Shown here piece after piece: positions 8,431 to 17,787 of a stretch of 64,000 nucleotides of DNA (the stretch's first letter is position 1; every line of letters starts with the position of its first letter). The translations under genes were made by a program, and so were the position numbers. The notes beneath the pieces are model-generated. The model was not told the origin of the DNA. It did not search any database and saw only the letters and a list, made by a program, of their open reading frames with translations. Source of the stretch: JBBPYC01 sp038200275 (GTDB taxonomy: Bacteria; Pseudomonadota; Gammaproteobacteria; Burkholderiales; Burkholderiaceae_C); NCBI GenBank assembly GCA_038200275.1, contig JBBPYC010000059.1:62001-126000 (forward strand), written 5' to 3'.

Positions 8431-9315
8431 TCAGCCAGCCGCTGCAGCAAATCGGTTTTCGATCGAACCGATGCCGTCCGCCTCGATCTTCACCACGTCA
8501 CCCGGCTTCAGATAGCGCGGCGGTGAAAACCCCATGCCGACGCCGGCCGGTGTGCCGGTTGCGATCACATCGCCCGGGTACAGCGTGATGCCACGTGAGA
8601 TGGTTTCGATCAGGGTCGGGATATCGAAGATCATGTTGTCGATCGGGCCATCTTGTCGCAGCTCTCCGTTGACCCAGCAACGCACGCGGGACTTGTTGAT
8701 GTCGAGTGCATCCGCTGTCACGATCCACGGGCCCATCGGGCAGAACGTGTCGAACGATTTGCCCAGGTCCCATTGCTGATGCCGCATCTGCACATCGCGT
8801 GCCGTCACGTCGTTGACGAGGGTGTAGCCGAACACATGCCGCATCGCATCAGCACGCGCGATGTTCTTGCCGCCGACGCCGATGATCACGGTCAACTCGG
8901 CTTCGTAGTCGATCTGCTGGGACACGCTGGACAGCGGCAACTGCACGTCGTCGCCTGGCCCGATCACACACTCGGGCGCTTTGGTGAACACGATCGGCCA
9001 GGACTGAGGATCGGCGCTGTTGTCCTTGAACACGGACGCCTGCAGTTCCTTCGCATGTGCATGGTAGTTGCGCCCGACACACCACAGATTGCGCCGCGGC
9101 AAGGGCAGAGGTGCTTCAAGCCGGACTGAGCTCAGCGCCAACGCGTTGGCAGCGCGCCCCGGCAAGGCCTGCCCGGCGACCACCGCTTCGATCAGCGGCT
9201 GCGCGCCGCGCTGCGTCTGCTCAGCCGGCAGCTCGAACGGCGTGATGTGCTGGCCGCCTTCCGATACTTCGCCGACACAACGTTTGCCGTCGTGGATAAA
9301 AGTTGCAATGCGCAA
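8431..9315 (-). CDS. Fumarylacetoacetate hydrolase-family protein
   Basis: The 294-residue protein has the FAH fold used by acylpyruvate hydrolases, hydratases and decarboxylases in aromatic catabolism. Visible hallmarks are VGRNYHAHAKE, then FTKAPECVIGPGDD, the metal-binding segment DYEAELTVIIG, GYTLVNDVTARD and the closing TGTPAGVGMGF. The start is taken as TTG at 9315 because AGGAGA sits about seven bases upstream and the protein then begins LRIATF, the family's usual first strand. An in-frame ATG lies 38 codons further upstream but without support. It heads the leftward Bug/hydroxylase cluster. Confidence 0.85.
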   Translation of the reverse strand: MRIATFIHDGKRCVGEVSEGGQHITPFELPAEQTQRGAQPLIEAVVAGQALPGRAANALALSSVRLEAPLPLPRRNLWCVGRNYHAHAKELQASVFKDNSADPQSWPIVFTKAPECVIGPGDDVQLPLSSVSQQIDYEAELTVIIGVGGKNIARADAMRHVFGYTLVNDVTARDVQMRHQQWDLGKSFDTFCPMGPWIVTADALDINKSRVRCWVNGELRQDGPIDNMIFDIPTLIETISRGITLYPGDVIATGTPAGVGMGFSPPRYLKPGDVVKIEADGIGSIENRFAAAAG

Positions 9316-9558
9316 TTGAGGTCTCCTGCAGATGCGGCTTGTTGCGCCGCTCAGATGATTCGGTGTGCTTTGGTTGGCTTGGCGCTCGGTGCGAATGCGC
9401 AAGGCGTCAGACTCTGCACATGATGCCATGAGCCTGACGCCGATCGAGTCCGCGCAGCGTCGCGATCGAACCTGCGATGCAATGGCGTTGCAGCAGAGGA
9501 CTGACGCCTGAATCTCAAAGCTACAGTGACGAACCCCACATCAATCGGAAGACCGAAC

Positions 9559-10335
9559 ATGCCTCTTAAGTCCACTGTCGTCGTTCTTGTTGCTGCCTTG
9601 GCTGCGTTCGGCGTATCAGCACAGGCGCCAAACGCGTCCCGACTCGATGAAGTCATCGAATCCGGCCGGCTCAAGGTCTGCACGCCGGGCGACTACAAAC
9701 CCTTCAGCTTTCAAAAAACCGATGGTGGCTTTGAAGGACTTGACATCGACTTGGTCAACGCAGCAGCAAAGTCGCTCGGTGTCGAAGTCGAGATGGTGAA
9801 GACCGCGTGGCCGAAGCTGATGCAGGATTTCATCGACAAGTGCGATGTCGCCGTGGGCGGTATCTCAGTCTCCACCGATCGTGCCAAGACCGCGTTCTTC
9901 ACGACCGCCTATATGGTCAACGGCAAGGCGCCGATCACGAAATGCGAGAACGTGGCGAAGTTCCAGACCGTGGCCGATATCGACAAGCCGGAAGTGACGG
10001 TGATCGAGAATCCGGGTGGCAGCAACGAACGCTTTGCCCGAGCGAACTTCAAGCAGGCGAAGATCGTGATCTTTCCCGACAACGTGACGATCTTCGATGA
10101 GATTTTGAAGGGCAATGCGGACGTGATGATCAGTGAATCCGTCGAGACCATCCTGCAGCAGAAGTTGCGGCCGGGTCTGTGCGCAGTGAACCCGGAGAAG
10201 CCGCTGCAGTACGGCGAGATGGCATGGCTGCTGCCGCGTGGCGATGCGGCGATGAAAGGTTGGTTCGACACCTGGCTGCATCTGGCGAAGGCATCGGGGA
10301 GCTACGACGCCATCGCGCAGAAGTGGCTCCGCTGA
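9559..10335 (+). CDS. pheC: Cyclohexadienyl dehydratase-like periplasmic protein (PheC family)
   Basis: PheC enzymes decarboxylate and dehydrate prephenate or arogenate to phenylpyruvate or phenylalanine and use the fold of amino-acid-binding proteins. After a signal peptide (VVVLVAALAAFGVSAQA) come SRLDEVIESGRLKVCTPGDY and KPFSF, then ITKCENVAKFQT, ENPGGSNERFARANFKQA and PDNVTIFDEI. These closely match the periplasmic PheC of Pseudomonas as I remember it, and the length of 258 residues agrees. A plain amino-acid ABC binding protein is the alternative; no transporter genes are adjacent. The ATG at 9559 precedes the signal peptide; another in-frame ATG lies at 9526. Confidence 0.7.
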   Translation: MPLKSTVVVLVAALAAFGVSAQAPNASRLDEVIESGRLKVCTPGDYKPFSFQKTDGGFEGLDIDLVNAAAKSLGVEVEMVKTAWPKLMQDFIDKCDVAVGGISVSTDRAKTAFFTTAYMVNGKAPITKCENVAKFQTVADIDKPEVTVIENPGGSNERFARANFKQAKIVIFPDNVTIFDEILKGNADVMISESVETILQQKLRPGLCAVNPEKPLQYGEMAWLLPRGDAAMKGWFDTWLHLAKASGSYDAIAQKWLR

Positions 10336-10378
10336 TCGCGGTCCGGGCCGCCGATCTACTCGCTCGCCAAGTCGGCAG

Positions 10379-10705
10379 CTACTTCACTGAAGAGAACGCC
10401 GTCGGCTGCAAAAACGCGTTGTCGAATGCGCTGATCAGCATGCCGTTCTCCTCCGTCTTGGCGCGCTTTTCAAGCCATTCCGGGTCGCTTGTGAACACCG
10501 CCCATTTCTGTTCGCGCTCGGCCATCGATTCCCACGCCAGCAGATAGATCAAGTCATGGCTCGAGCCGCCGATCGCCGGGATCCAGAAGCCTGCCTGGCG
10601 GATTCCGAGGCGTTGGAAGATCGGCAGCGTGACTTGCTCGAAACGCTTGAGCAGATCGGGCATGCGGCCGGGCATGGCGTGATAGATGCGTTGTTCGTAG
10701 ATCAT
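10379..10705 (-). CDS. NIPSNAP-family protein
   Basis: This 108-residue protein begins MIYEQRIYHA and contains the ferredoxin-like dimeric alpha/beta-barrel pattern of NIPSNAP proteins (LLKRFEQ, RLGIRQAGFW, LIYLLAWES, WAVFTSDPEW). Function in bacteria is poorly known. It converges with the pheC-like gene, ending 43 bases from its stop. An in-frame ATG five codons upstream (10720) is an alternative start, and neither start has a clear ribosome-binding site. Confidence 0.75.
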   Translation of the reverse strand: MIYEQRIYHAMPGRMPDLLKRFEQVTLPIFQRLGIRQAGFWIPAIGGSSHDLIYLLAWESMAEREQKWAVFTSDPEWLEKRAKTEENGMLISAFDNAFLQPTAFSSVK

Positions 10706-10937
10706 GGAGTTTGTGTGCATTTCATGGGTCGGTGATGCTCGTCCGAACGCGGGGTGGCAAAAGGCCAGGCAACAAAACATTGTGCGTCAGCAGGCCATCC
10801 CATCAACCACTGAATATCGCCGCGCGCCACCGAGTATCGCAACGCAGTCCCAGGGACGATGCTTTTGGTTTTGGGCCGGCGCCGGCCATTGCTGCCGCAG
10901 CGAGGCAAGTGCATCGACGCTGCATCAGGTACACGCG

Positions 10938-11554
10938 ATGCCAAAGGGCCAAGCCGTTGCTCTCAATCCGATCCCTGTGCGCCTGCGACCACCGTCGTCG
11001 ACTCCGACACGGAAGCGCGGCCGGTGCTGACCGAACTGCAGCAACTGCAACTCCAGCTGAAGCAGGCGCACTGGAACGTGTCTGGCACCTTGTTCTACCC
11101 ACTGCATCTGCTGCTGCAGGAACACTAGGAAGGCGCCGCCAAGTACGCCGATCGGGTGGCCGAGCGGTTGCAGGCAATCGGCGTCTCATCCGACGGTCGT
11201 GCCAACACGATCATCCGCACTTCGAAGATCCCGGAAATCCAGGGCGGCTTCTTCGACGACGCACAGGTGCTGCTCTGGTTCACCCGCCACTACAAGACGG
11301 TGAGTGACCAGATCGGCCAGGGCATCAAGGCCACCAACGACAGCGACCCGACCACATCGAATCTGCTGCAGGAAGTGCAAGGGGTGATCGACAAGTACCA
11401 GTGGCAGGTGCGCGCCCACACGCAGAGCACGCCAACCGATCCGAACCATGGCGCGGACCTGAACAAGGGCCAGTCAATCGACCCGGCCGGTGCGGCCTCA
11501 CAAGCGTCGCAGTCTGCATCCCCATGGTTTGCTGCATCGCAATCGTCGAAATAG
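10938..11554 (+). pseudogene. Broken Dps-like ferritin gene
   Basis: The remains encode a Dps-type DNA-protecting ferritin. The opening MPKGQAVALNPIPVRLR is in one frame. The body (QLKQAHWNVSGTLFYPLHLL, then YADRVAERLQAIG, FFDDAQVLLWF and LLQEVQGVIDKYQWQ) is in another, so at least one frameshift lies near 10,980-11,010. A TAG at 11126-11128 then interrupts LLQEH and EGAAKYADR, at the place where I would expect a tyrosine codon. The first helix is also shorter than usual, suggesting a small deletion around TELQQ. The rest of the reading frame is clean to 11554, so the decay looks recent. Sequencing errors could explain part of this. Confidence 0.8.
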
Positions 11555-11814
11555 TTGGCTACCGACATCGGCCGTCCAGCAGCGTCGCAGGGGTGGCATG
11601 ATCATGTGGGCACGACGTCGATTTGCCCAAAGTTCGAAGCCGCTGCAGAGCGGCTGGATCGAGACCGCCCAAAGGCTGCCGCCACTACTGGCGCGGCACG
11701 TTGGCTGGTCGACTGAAGGTGCTGCCGTATAGTGAGTTTGCGCAGTCAGGGCGGCAGAGACGGCCCGGCAACCGCGCATTCTTTTTCCCCCGTTCCATAG
11801 TTCAAGGAGACAAC

Positions 11815-13062
11815 ATGTTCAAACACGCATCGATTGCAGCCGCCGTGCTCGCAATGGCGGCGCTGCCAGCCGTCACAGTCGCGGCCGAGCCGGCCCCGGC
11901 CCCGGCCCCGGCCGCACCGCCTGCCCCCTCGTGGGCGCAAGGCCGCGGCGGTGAGATGGCCACGTCCACCCTGGCACCCGTGCCAGGCAAGATGACGAAG
12001 ACGCCGGCTGACCAGATTCCCATCGACAAGCTCAAGGTGCCGAACGGCTTCAAGATGGAAGTCTGGGCCACCGGCATGCCGGGCGCGCGGGCGATGGTGC
12101 GTGGCGACAGCGGCAAGATCTACATCGGCACGCGTGCCATCGGCCGGGTCTATGAGGTGACCGACAAGGACGGCGAACGCACCAACCGTGTGGTGGTCGA
12201 CAAGCTCACGCAGCCGGCCGGTGTGGAGCTGTCGAAGGACGGCGCGCTCTATGTGGTGGCGATCGACAAAGTGTTGCGCTTCGACGGCATCGAAAAAAAT
12301 CCGGATGTGCAACCGGTCGACATGACGGCCGCCTTCAACCTGCCGCCCGAACAGCACCACGCCTGGAAGTACATCAAGTTCGGCCCGGACGGCAAGTTGT
12401 ACGTGCCGTTCGGCGCACCTTGCAACATCTGTGAGCCACCCGCTGAGTACGCGCAGATTCGCCGCTACAACGCGGACGGCTCCGGCATGGAAGTGGTTGC
12501 ACGCGGCGTGCGCAACACGCAAGGTTTCGACTGGCATCCGCAGACCAAAGAGATGTGGTTTACCGACCATGGCCGTGACTGGATCGGCGACAACATGCCG
12601 GAAGACGAGCTGAACCGGATGGCCAAGGACGGCAACAACTACGGCTTTCCGACCTGTCATGCAGGCGGCATTGCAGACCCAGACATCAAAAAGGCCAACC
12701 CGTGTGACGGCGTGACTTTGCCCGTCACCACGATGGGCCCGCACGCCGCCGTGATGGGCGCGCATTTCTATACCGGCAGCATGTTCCCCGATGCGTACAA
12801 GAACGTGCTGTTCGTCGCACGCAAGGGTTCCTGGAACCGCACGCAGAAGTACGGCTATGACGTGGTCACGGTCAGCACCGATGCAGAAGGCAAGAACCCC
12901 AAGGTCTCGCCGTTCGTGAGCTTTTTGAACGCAGCCGACAACACCTTCGTCGGCCGGCCGACCTACTTTCTGCAAATGCCGGATGGGTCGATGCTGCTGT
13001 CGGATGAGCAGCTCGGCGCGATCTATCGCATTTCTTATGCGCCGCAGTCGGCTTCCAAGTAA
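11815..13062 (+). CDS. Sorbosone dehydrogenase-like PQQ-type beta-propeller protein
   Basis: The 415-residue exported protein has a signal peptide (AAVLAMAALPAVTVAA) and then a Pro/Ala-rich spacer of PAPA units before the propeller. The propeller carries LKVPNGFKMEVWATGMPGAR, GTRAIGRVYEV, DHGRDWIGDNMPEDELN and a late SWNRTQKYGYDV, typical of soluble sugar dehydrogenases related to sorbosone dehydrogenase. These usually oxidise a sugar or alcohol with PQQ and pass electrons to a cytochrome. The next gene is a dihaem cytochrome overlapping its end by 26 bases, which fits. AAGGAGA upstream of 11815 fixes the start; the frame is open 64 codons further. Its true substrate is unknown. Confidence 0.8.
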   Translation: MFKHASIAAAVLAMAALPAVTVAAEPAPAPAPAAPPAPSWAQGRGGEMATSTLAPVPGKMTKTPADQIPIDKLKVPNGFKMEVWATGMPGARAMVRGDSGKIYIGTRAIGRVYEVTDKDGERTNRVVVDKLTQPAGVELSKDGALYVVAIDKVLRFDGIEKNPDVQPVDMTAAFNLPPEQHHAWKYIKFGPDGKLYVPFGAPCNICEPPAEYAQIRRYNADGSGMEVVARGVRNTQGFDWHPQTKEMWFTDHGRDWIGDNMPEDELNRMAKDGNNYGFPTCHAGGIADPDIKKANPCDGVTLPVTTMGPHAAVMGAHFYTGSMFPDAYKNVLFVARKGSWNRTQKYGYDVVTVSTDAEGKNPKVSPFVSFLNAADNTFVGRPTYFLQMPDGSMLLSDEQLGAIYRISYAPQSASK

Positions 13063-13654
13063 CCTGCCGTCGCGTTGGCAGGCGGTGGCCTGGGTCGCTG
13101 CCTGCTGGCTGTTGATTGCGCCTGGGATGGCTCAGGCCGAGCCACCGGTCGACCTGCTCGCAAAATGCGCGGCATGCCACGGGCCGGGCGGCAATGCCAC
13201 GGTGCCGCAGTTCCCGTCGATCGCCGCACAGCCTGCGACCTTCATCGAGAACCAACTCGTGATCATGCGCGAAGGCCTGCGCGACGTGCCACAGATGAAG
13301 GAAATCGTCGACGGCATGACGGACGAGCAGATTGTCGAACTTTCGAAGCACTTCGCAGCGCAACCCGCCAAGCCAGTCGTCGTGGCGGCTGCGCTTGACA
13401 AGGCCAAGCTGGGTGCCCAGATTGCGGGCGCGCGGCTTTGTGCGACCTGCCACTTGGCCGACTACTCCGGTCAGCAGCAGGTGCCACGCATCGGCGGGCA
13501 GAACGAGCCGTACCTGTTCGAATCGATGAAGGCGTTCCGCGACCACCCCGGGCCGGGCCGCGACACCATCATGGCGTCCACGCTGCGCGGGCTGACCGAC
13601 ACCGACTTGGCCGGCCTTGCGAACTACCTCGCAAGTTTCGAGAAGAAGCCCTGA
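13037..13654 (+). CDS. Dihaem c4-type cytochrome c
   Basis: The 205-residue protein has a signal peptide (VAWVAACWLLIAPGMAQA) and two haem c sites, CAACH at residues 44-48 and CATCH at 135-139. Each begins one half of a tandem cytochrome domain, as in cytochrome c4. Candidate distal methionines are in the MKEIVDGM region and in MASTLRGL. It overlaps the end of the sugar-dehydrogenase-like gene by 26 bases, so it is translated from the same message and is probably its electron acceptor. The ATG at 13037 is used; an upstream in-frame start at 12983 would extend the overlap and destroy the signal peptide. Confidence 0.88.
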   Translation: MRRSRLPSNLPSRWQAVAWVAACWLLIAPGMAQAEPPVDLLAKCAACHGPGGNATVPQFPSIAAQPATFIENQLVIMREGLRDVPQMKEIVDGMTDEQIVELSKHFAAQPAKPVVVAAALDKAKLGAQIAGARLCATCHLADYSGQQQVPRIGGQNEPYLFESMKAFRDHPGPGRDTIMASTLRGLTDTDLAGLANYLASFEKKP

Positions 13655-13757
13655 GCCGAACGCTTCTGCGCAGTTGAGCAAGGTACAAAGCACCACCCTT
13701 CAAGGTTTGCAGCCGGCACGGCCAGCTCCAGCAGGGGCCACGGAGCTGGCTTCGCCA

Positions 13758-13825
13758 GTCCGTAGGCGCCGCCCCCGATGTGGGGGAAGGCGAAAGCCGA
13801 CCGAAGGGAGCAAAGCCTGGGGGAG
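13758..13825 (-). repeat. Intergenic 3'-flanking repeat, copy 1
   Basis: This 68-base element abuts the 3' end of the SMP-30 gene. It shares blocks such as GGCGCCGCC, GCCGACCGAAGG and CTGGGG with a second copy at 56,139-56,204, which also abuts the 3' end of a leftward gene (dnaA). A small stem of CCCCC and GGGGG is present in this copy. It may act as a terminator-like or RNA-stabilising element. Confidence 0.6.
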
Positions 13826-13827
13826 AG

Positions 13828-14973
<1,146 letters not shown>

Positions 14974-15223
14974 GTCTCGAATCCTTTTTTCTCGTTGGTG
15001 ATCCGTCGGAACTTGTGTTCTTTCCTGATGCCACGCTGGCCCTGCCAACTGCGCGTTCGCCACGTGCCAAGGGACAGCATGCATGCGACGGGTCACGCTA
15101 CGCCTGGCCTGCAGCGCTGTCAATCAGGTCTTCGCATGCGTCGGTTACTGGTCGGCACAGGCGCCAAGCTGCCCGAATCCTTGGCGCCACCCGTGGCCGA
15201 ACGTAGGATGCCACCATCGACCG

Positions 15224-15685
15224 TTGCTCCAGACCTTGAAAGACTGGTTCGACGCCTTCATCACATCTCCGGGCGCCACAGCCGACCCCCATGAGGCCGA
15301 GCATCTGCTGCAGCTCGCCACGGCCGTCATGCTGGTGGACGTGATGCGCGCCGATGCGAGTTTTCGAACCGGTGAATGTGAACTGGTGCGGACGGTACTG
15401 GTCGAAAACTTTGCGCTGACCGACGACGAAGCAGCGCGCCTTGCAGAACTGGAGGAGACCACGGCCAGCCAGGCGACCGATCTGTTCGGCTCCACCTCCC
15501 GCATCAACGATCACTTCGACATGCCACAGAATCTGCGCATGGTCGAGCAGATGTGGCGCGTCGCCCATGCCGACCGGACTGTGAGCAACCGCGAGCGGCA
15601 CGTCATGTGGCGCATTGCCGACCTGCTGCATGTGCCGCAAGGTGCGTACGTGTATACGGGCACAACAAGATGCGGAGTGGGCTGA
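15224..15685 (+). CDS. TerB-like helical domain protein
   Basis: The 153-residue protein begins LQTLKDWFDAF and has the all-helical pattern of TerB/DjlA-type domains, with acidic sites in VMLVDVMRADASF and MWRVAHADRTVSNRE that may bind metal. The best start is TTG at 15224, with AGGAT about twelve bases upstream; open frame continues left but has poor protein character. It lies alone, converging with the selC tRNA gene 17 bases further. Function in bacteria is unclear, with links to stress and metal resistance. Confidence 0.65.
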   Translation: MLQTLKDWFDAFITSPGATADPHEAEHLLQLATAVMLVDVMRADASFRTGECELVRTVLVENFALTDDEAARLAELEETTASQATDLFGSTSRINDHFDMPQNLRMVEQMWRVAHADRTVSNRERHVMWRIADLLHVPQGAYVYTGTTRCGVG

Positions 15686-15701
15686 TTCATCAACGCCGCC
15701 A

Positions 15702-15801
15702 TGGCGGAAAGCGATGGGAGTCGAACCCACCCGCCGCGGTTTGAAACGCGCAGCTCACCGGTTTTGAAGACCGGGCGCTCCACCGGGAACGATCGCCTTC
15801 C
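15702..15801 (-). tRNA. selC: tRNA-Sec (anticodon UCA)
   Basis: On the minus strand the gene starts GGAAGGCG and ends CGCTTTCC-G-CCA, giving the eight-base acceptor stem that marks selenocysteine tRNAs. The anticodon loop is CTTCAAA within the stem CCGGT/ACCGG, so the anticodon is TCA, complementary to UGA. There is a long variable arm, and the T-loop reads GGTTCGACTCC. The CCA end is encoded. It lies 39 bases downstream of selB. Confidence 0.95.
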
Positions 15802-15840
15802 GTGGCTGCGAAGGTAGCACGGGGCGGGCCGAATGGTGGT

Positions 15841-17787
15841 TCAGCCGACTGGCCGGCGATGGGTACCGTCAAAGTGGGTGAAGCCGGCTTGGTCCATGAA
15901 TTCAAGCACTTGCACGCTCAGGTTGCGGCCGATGCCGGAAGCATCGCGGAAGGCGGCGGTGTCGAAGCTGCCGGTGTCGGATTCGGCCGCCAGACGAGCG
16001 GTGAGCATTACAAGTTCGGCGACCGTCTCCGGCAGGTAGTACCGGTTTGGCGCAACCCGCAACAGCCTGCCCAGATCGCTTGCGCGCTGCAGAAATTGCA
16101 GCAAGACTGGCAGCTCCAGCGCAAGCTGCGGGGCCAGATCGCCGACGATCGGCGCGCGCAGCCCGGCAACTTGCAGTAGGGCCGCAATGCGCTTCAGCAA
16201 TTCGTCATCAGCAGGCGCAAGCACTGGCCGATGTCCGGCCAGCCGCACGCGCAGCCCGGTGCGCTGCACTGCATCTTCGCCAATCAATGCAAGCAAGGCC
16301 GCCCGCAGCAGCGAGCGCGGCAGTTCGCGCTGCTGGCGTTGCAAGTTCGTGAGCAGTACGGGCTCGGTAGGCCCCAGGCTGTCCGGTGTCTGTTGGTGAT
16401 AGTCAGCCAGCGCCGCCTGAACGTGTCCGCGCAGTGTCTGCCAGTGCGCCAAGCTCAGCAGGCGACGTGGCGCGTCTCGGCTGGCCTGTGCGATGTGGTG
16501 CGCGGTCAGAGCAGACAGCACGGACGCCAGCACCACAGCGTCGAGATTCCAGGCCTGGGCGAAGCGGTCGATATCGATGCCGCTGACCTGCCGCTCGATC
16601 AGCGCCTGCAGTGCTGCCGTTGGCGTTGGCAGGGCGAGCGCGGTGAGCTGCAGCAGCCGCATGCCTCGATCGCGCACGCGCGGCGGGGCGAACGGATCGA
16701 GCACGCGCCCACCGCCAACCGTGCGCTGGTGCGCCGCATCGCGCAGGATGAAGCGGTCGCCGTGCAGCGCACCGATGGGCTGGTCAAGCGACAGGTGCGC
16801 ATACCCGATCTGGCCCGGTGCGATCGTGCGCGCGGGAACCGCTGCATCGTCACCATGAACGCCGAGCGGCGAGACACGCACGCCGACTGCAGCAGCGCCG
16901 ATGTGCAGCTGCAGGCCGGCGCGCTCGGCTAGTGCGTCGGGCTCGGTAGCCAACCACTTCACTTCCGCATCGAGCCGCTTCGTTGGTGCATGCAATGCGG
17001 GTGTGACCACCCAATCGCCACGCACCGGCAGCGCATGCCGCAGGTCACTGCCGGCAAGGTTCAATGAGCATCGCTCGCCGATGGTGGCCTGCTCAGCTTC
17101 CCTGCCTTGTGCATGAATGCCGCGCACGCGCACCGTGATACCGGCGGGTGAGAAGGTCACCGCATCACCGATGCGCACGGTGCCCGACAGCACCGCGCCA
17201 GTCACGACCCGGCCAGCACCGGCCAATGTGAAGCTGCGGTCGACGGCCAGCCGAAAGCCTGTGGCTGATTCCGTCCGCGTGGAGGAGCAGCGTGCAGCTT
17301 GGGTCAAGCATTCGCGCAGCGCCGGCAGGCCAGTGCCGTTGGTGGTGACCAGAGGAAAGAGCAGCGCGTTGTGAAATGGGCCTGGCGCGAGCAACTGCTC
17401 CACTTCGGCCTGCGCCTGCGCCAGCTGCTCTGGCCCGACCCGATCGATCTTGGTCAACGCAACCACCGCTTGCGGCACCCCCAGCAGTTCGAGGATCGCT
17501 AGGTGTTCGCGTGTCTGCGGCATCGGCCCGTCGTCGGCCGCAATCACGATCAGTGCCAGATCAATGCACGCCACCCCTGCAAGCATGTTGCGCACGAAGC
17601 GTTCATGGCCCGGCACGTCGATGAAACCGACGGGTGTACCGGCGCCGAAGTCCGCATACGCAAAGCCCAGATCGATCGACATGCCGCGGCGTTTTTCTTC
17701 TGCGAGGCGGTCCGTATCGACCAGTGTCAAGGCGCGCACCAAGCTGGTCTTGCCGTGGTCGACGTGGCCGGCAGTGGCGATGTTCAC
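15841..17787 (-). CDS. selB: Selenocysteine-specific elongation factor SelB
   Basis: SelB delivers Sec-tRNA to the ribosome at UGA codons followed by a SECIS hairpin. The 648-residue protein starts MNIATAGHVDHGKTS, with the G1 loop at residues 7-14. It then shows RRGMSIDLGFAY (G2), DVPGHERFVRNML (G3) and LTKIDR (G4). The long C-terminal half (from about 380) holds the winged-helix repeats that bind SECIS RNA, ending LSVQVLEFMDQAGFTHF. Length matches the family. Its ATG overlaps the selA stop (ATGA), so the two proteins are made together. Confidence 0.95.
   Translation of the reverse strand: MNIATAGHVDHGKTSLVRALTLVDTDRLAEEKRRGMSIDLGFAYADFGAGTPVGFIDVPGHERFVRNMLAGVACIDLALIVIAADDGPMPQTREHLAILELLGVPQAVVALTKIDRVGPEQLAQAQAEVEQLLAPGPFHNALLFPLVTTNGTGLPALRECLTQAARCSSTRTESATGFRLAVDRSFTLAGAGRVVTGAVLSGTVRIGDAVTFSPAGITVRVRGIHAQGREAEQATIGERCSLNLAGSDLRHALPVRGDWVVTPALHAPTKRLDAEVKWLATEPDALAERAGLQLHIGAAAVGVRVSPLGVHGDDAAVPARTIAPGQIGYAHLSLDQPIGALHGDRFILRDAAHQRTVGGGRVLDPFAPPRVRDRGMRLLQLTALALPTPTAALQALIERQVSGIDIDRFAQAWNLDAVVLASVLSALTAHHIAQASRDAPRRLLSLAHWQTLRGHVQAALADYHQQTPDSLGPTEPVLLTNLQRQQRELPRSLLRAALLALIGEDAVQRTGLRVRLAGHRPVLAPADDELLKRIAALLQVAGLRAPIVGDLAPQLALELPVLLQFLQRASDLGRLLRVAPNRYYLPETVAELVMLTARLAAESDTGSFDTAAFRDASGIGRNLSVQVLEFMDQAGFTHFDGTHRRPVG

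Noticed and set aside
11126..11128. TAG in dps as programmed readthrough
   Set aside because: The gene is also frameshifted upstream, and no amber-decoding system is visible; simple decay is more likely.
11746..12975. 409-codon leftward frame opposite the sorbosone-dehydrogenase-like gene
   Set aside because: The plus strand carries the signal peptide, ribosome-binding site and propeller motifs; this frame is His/Arg/Val-rich shadow sequence.
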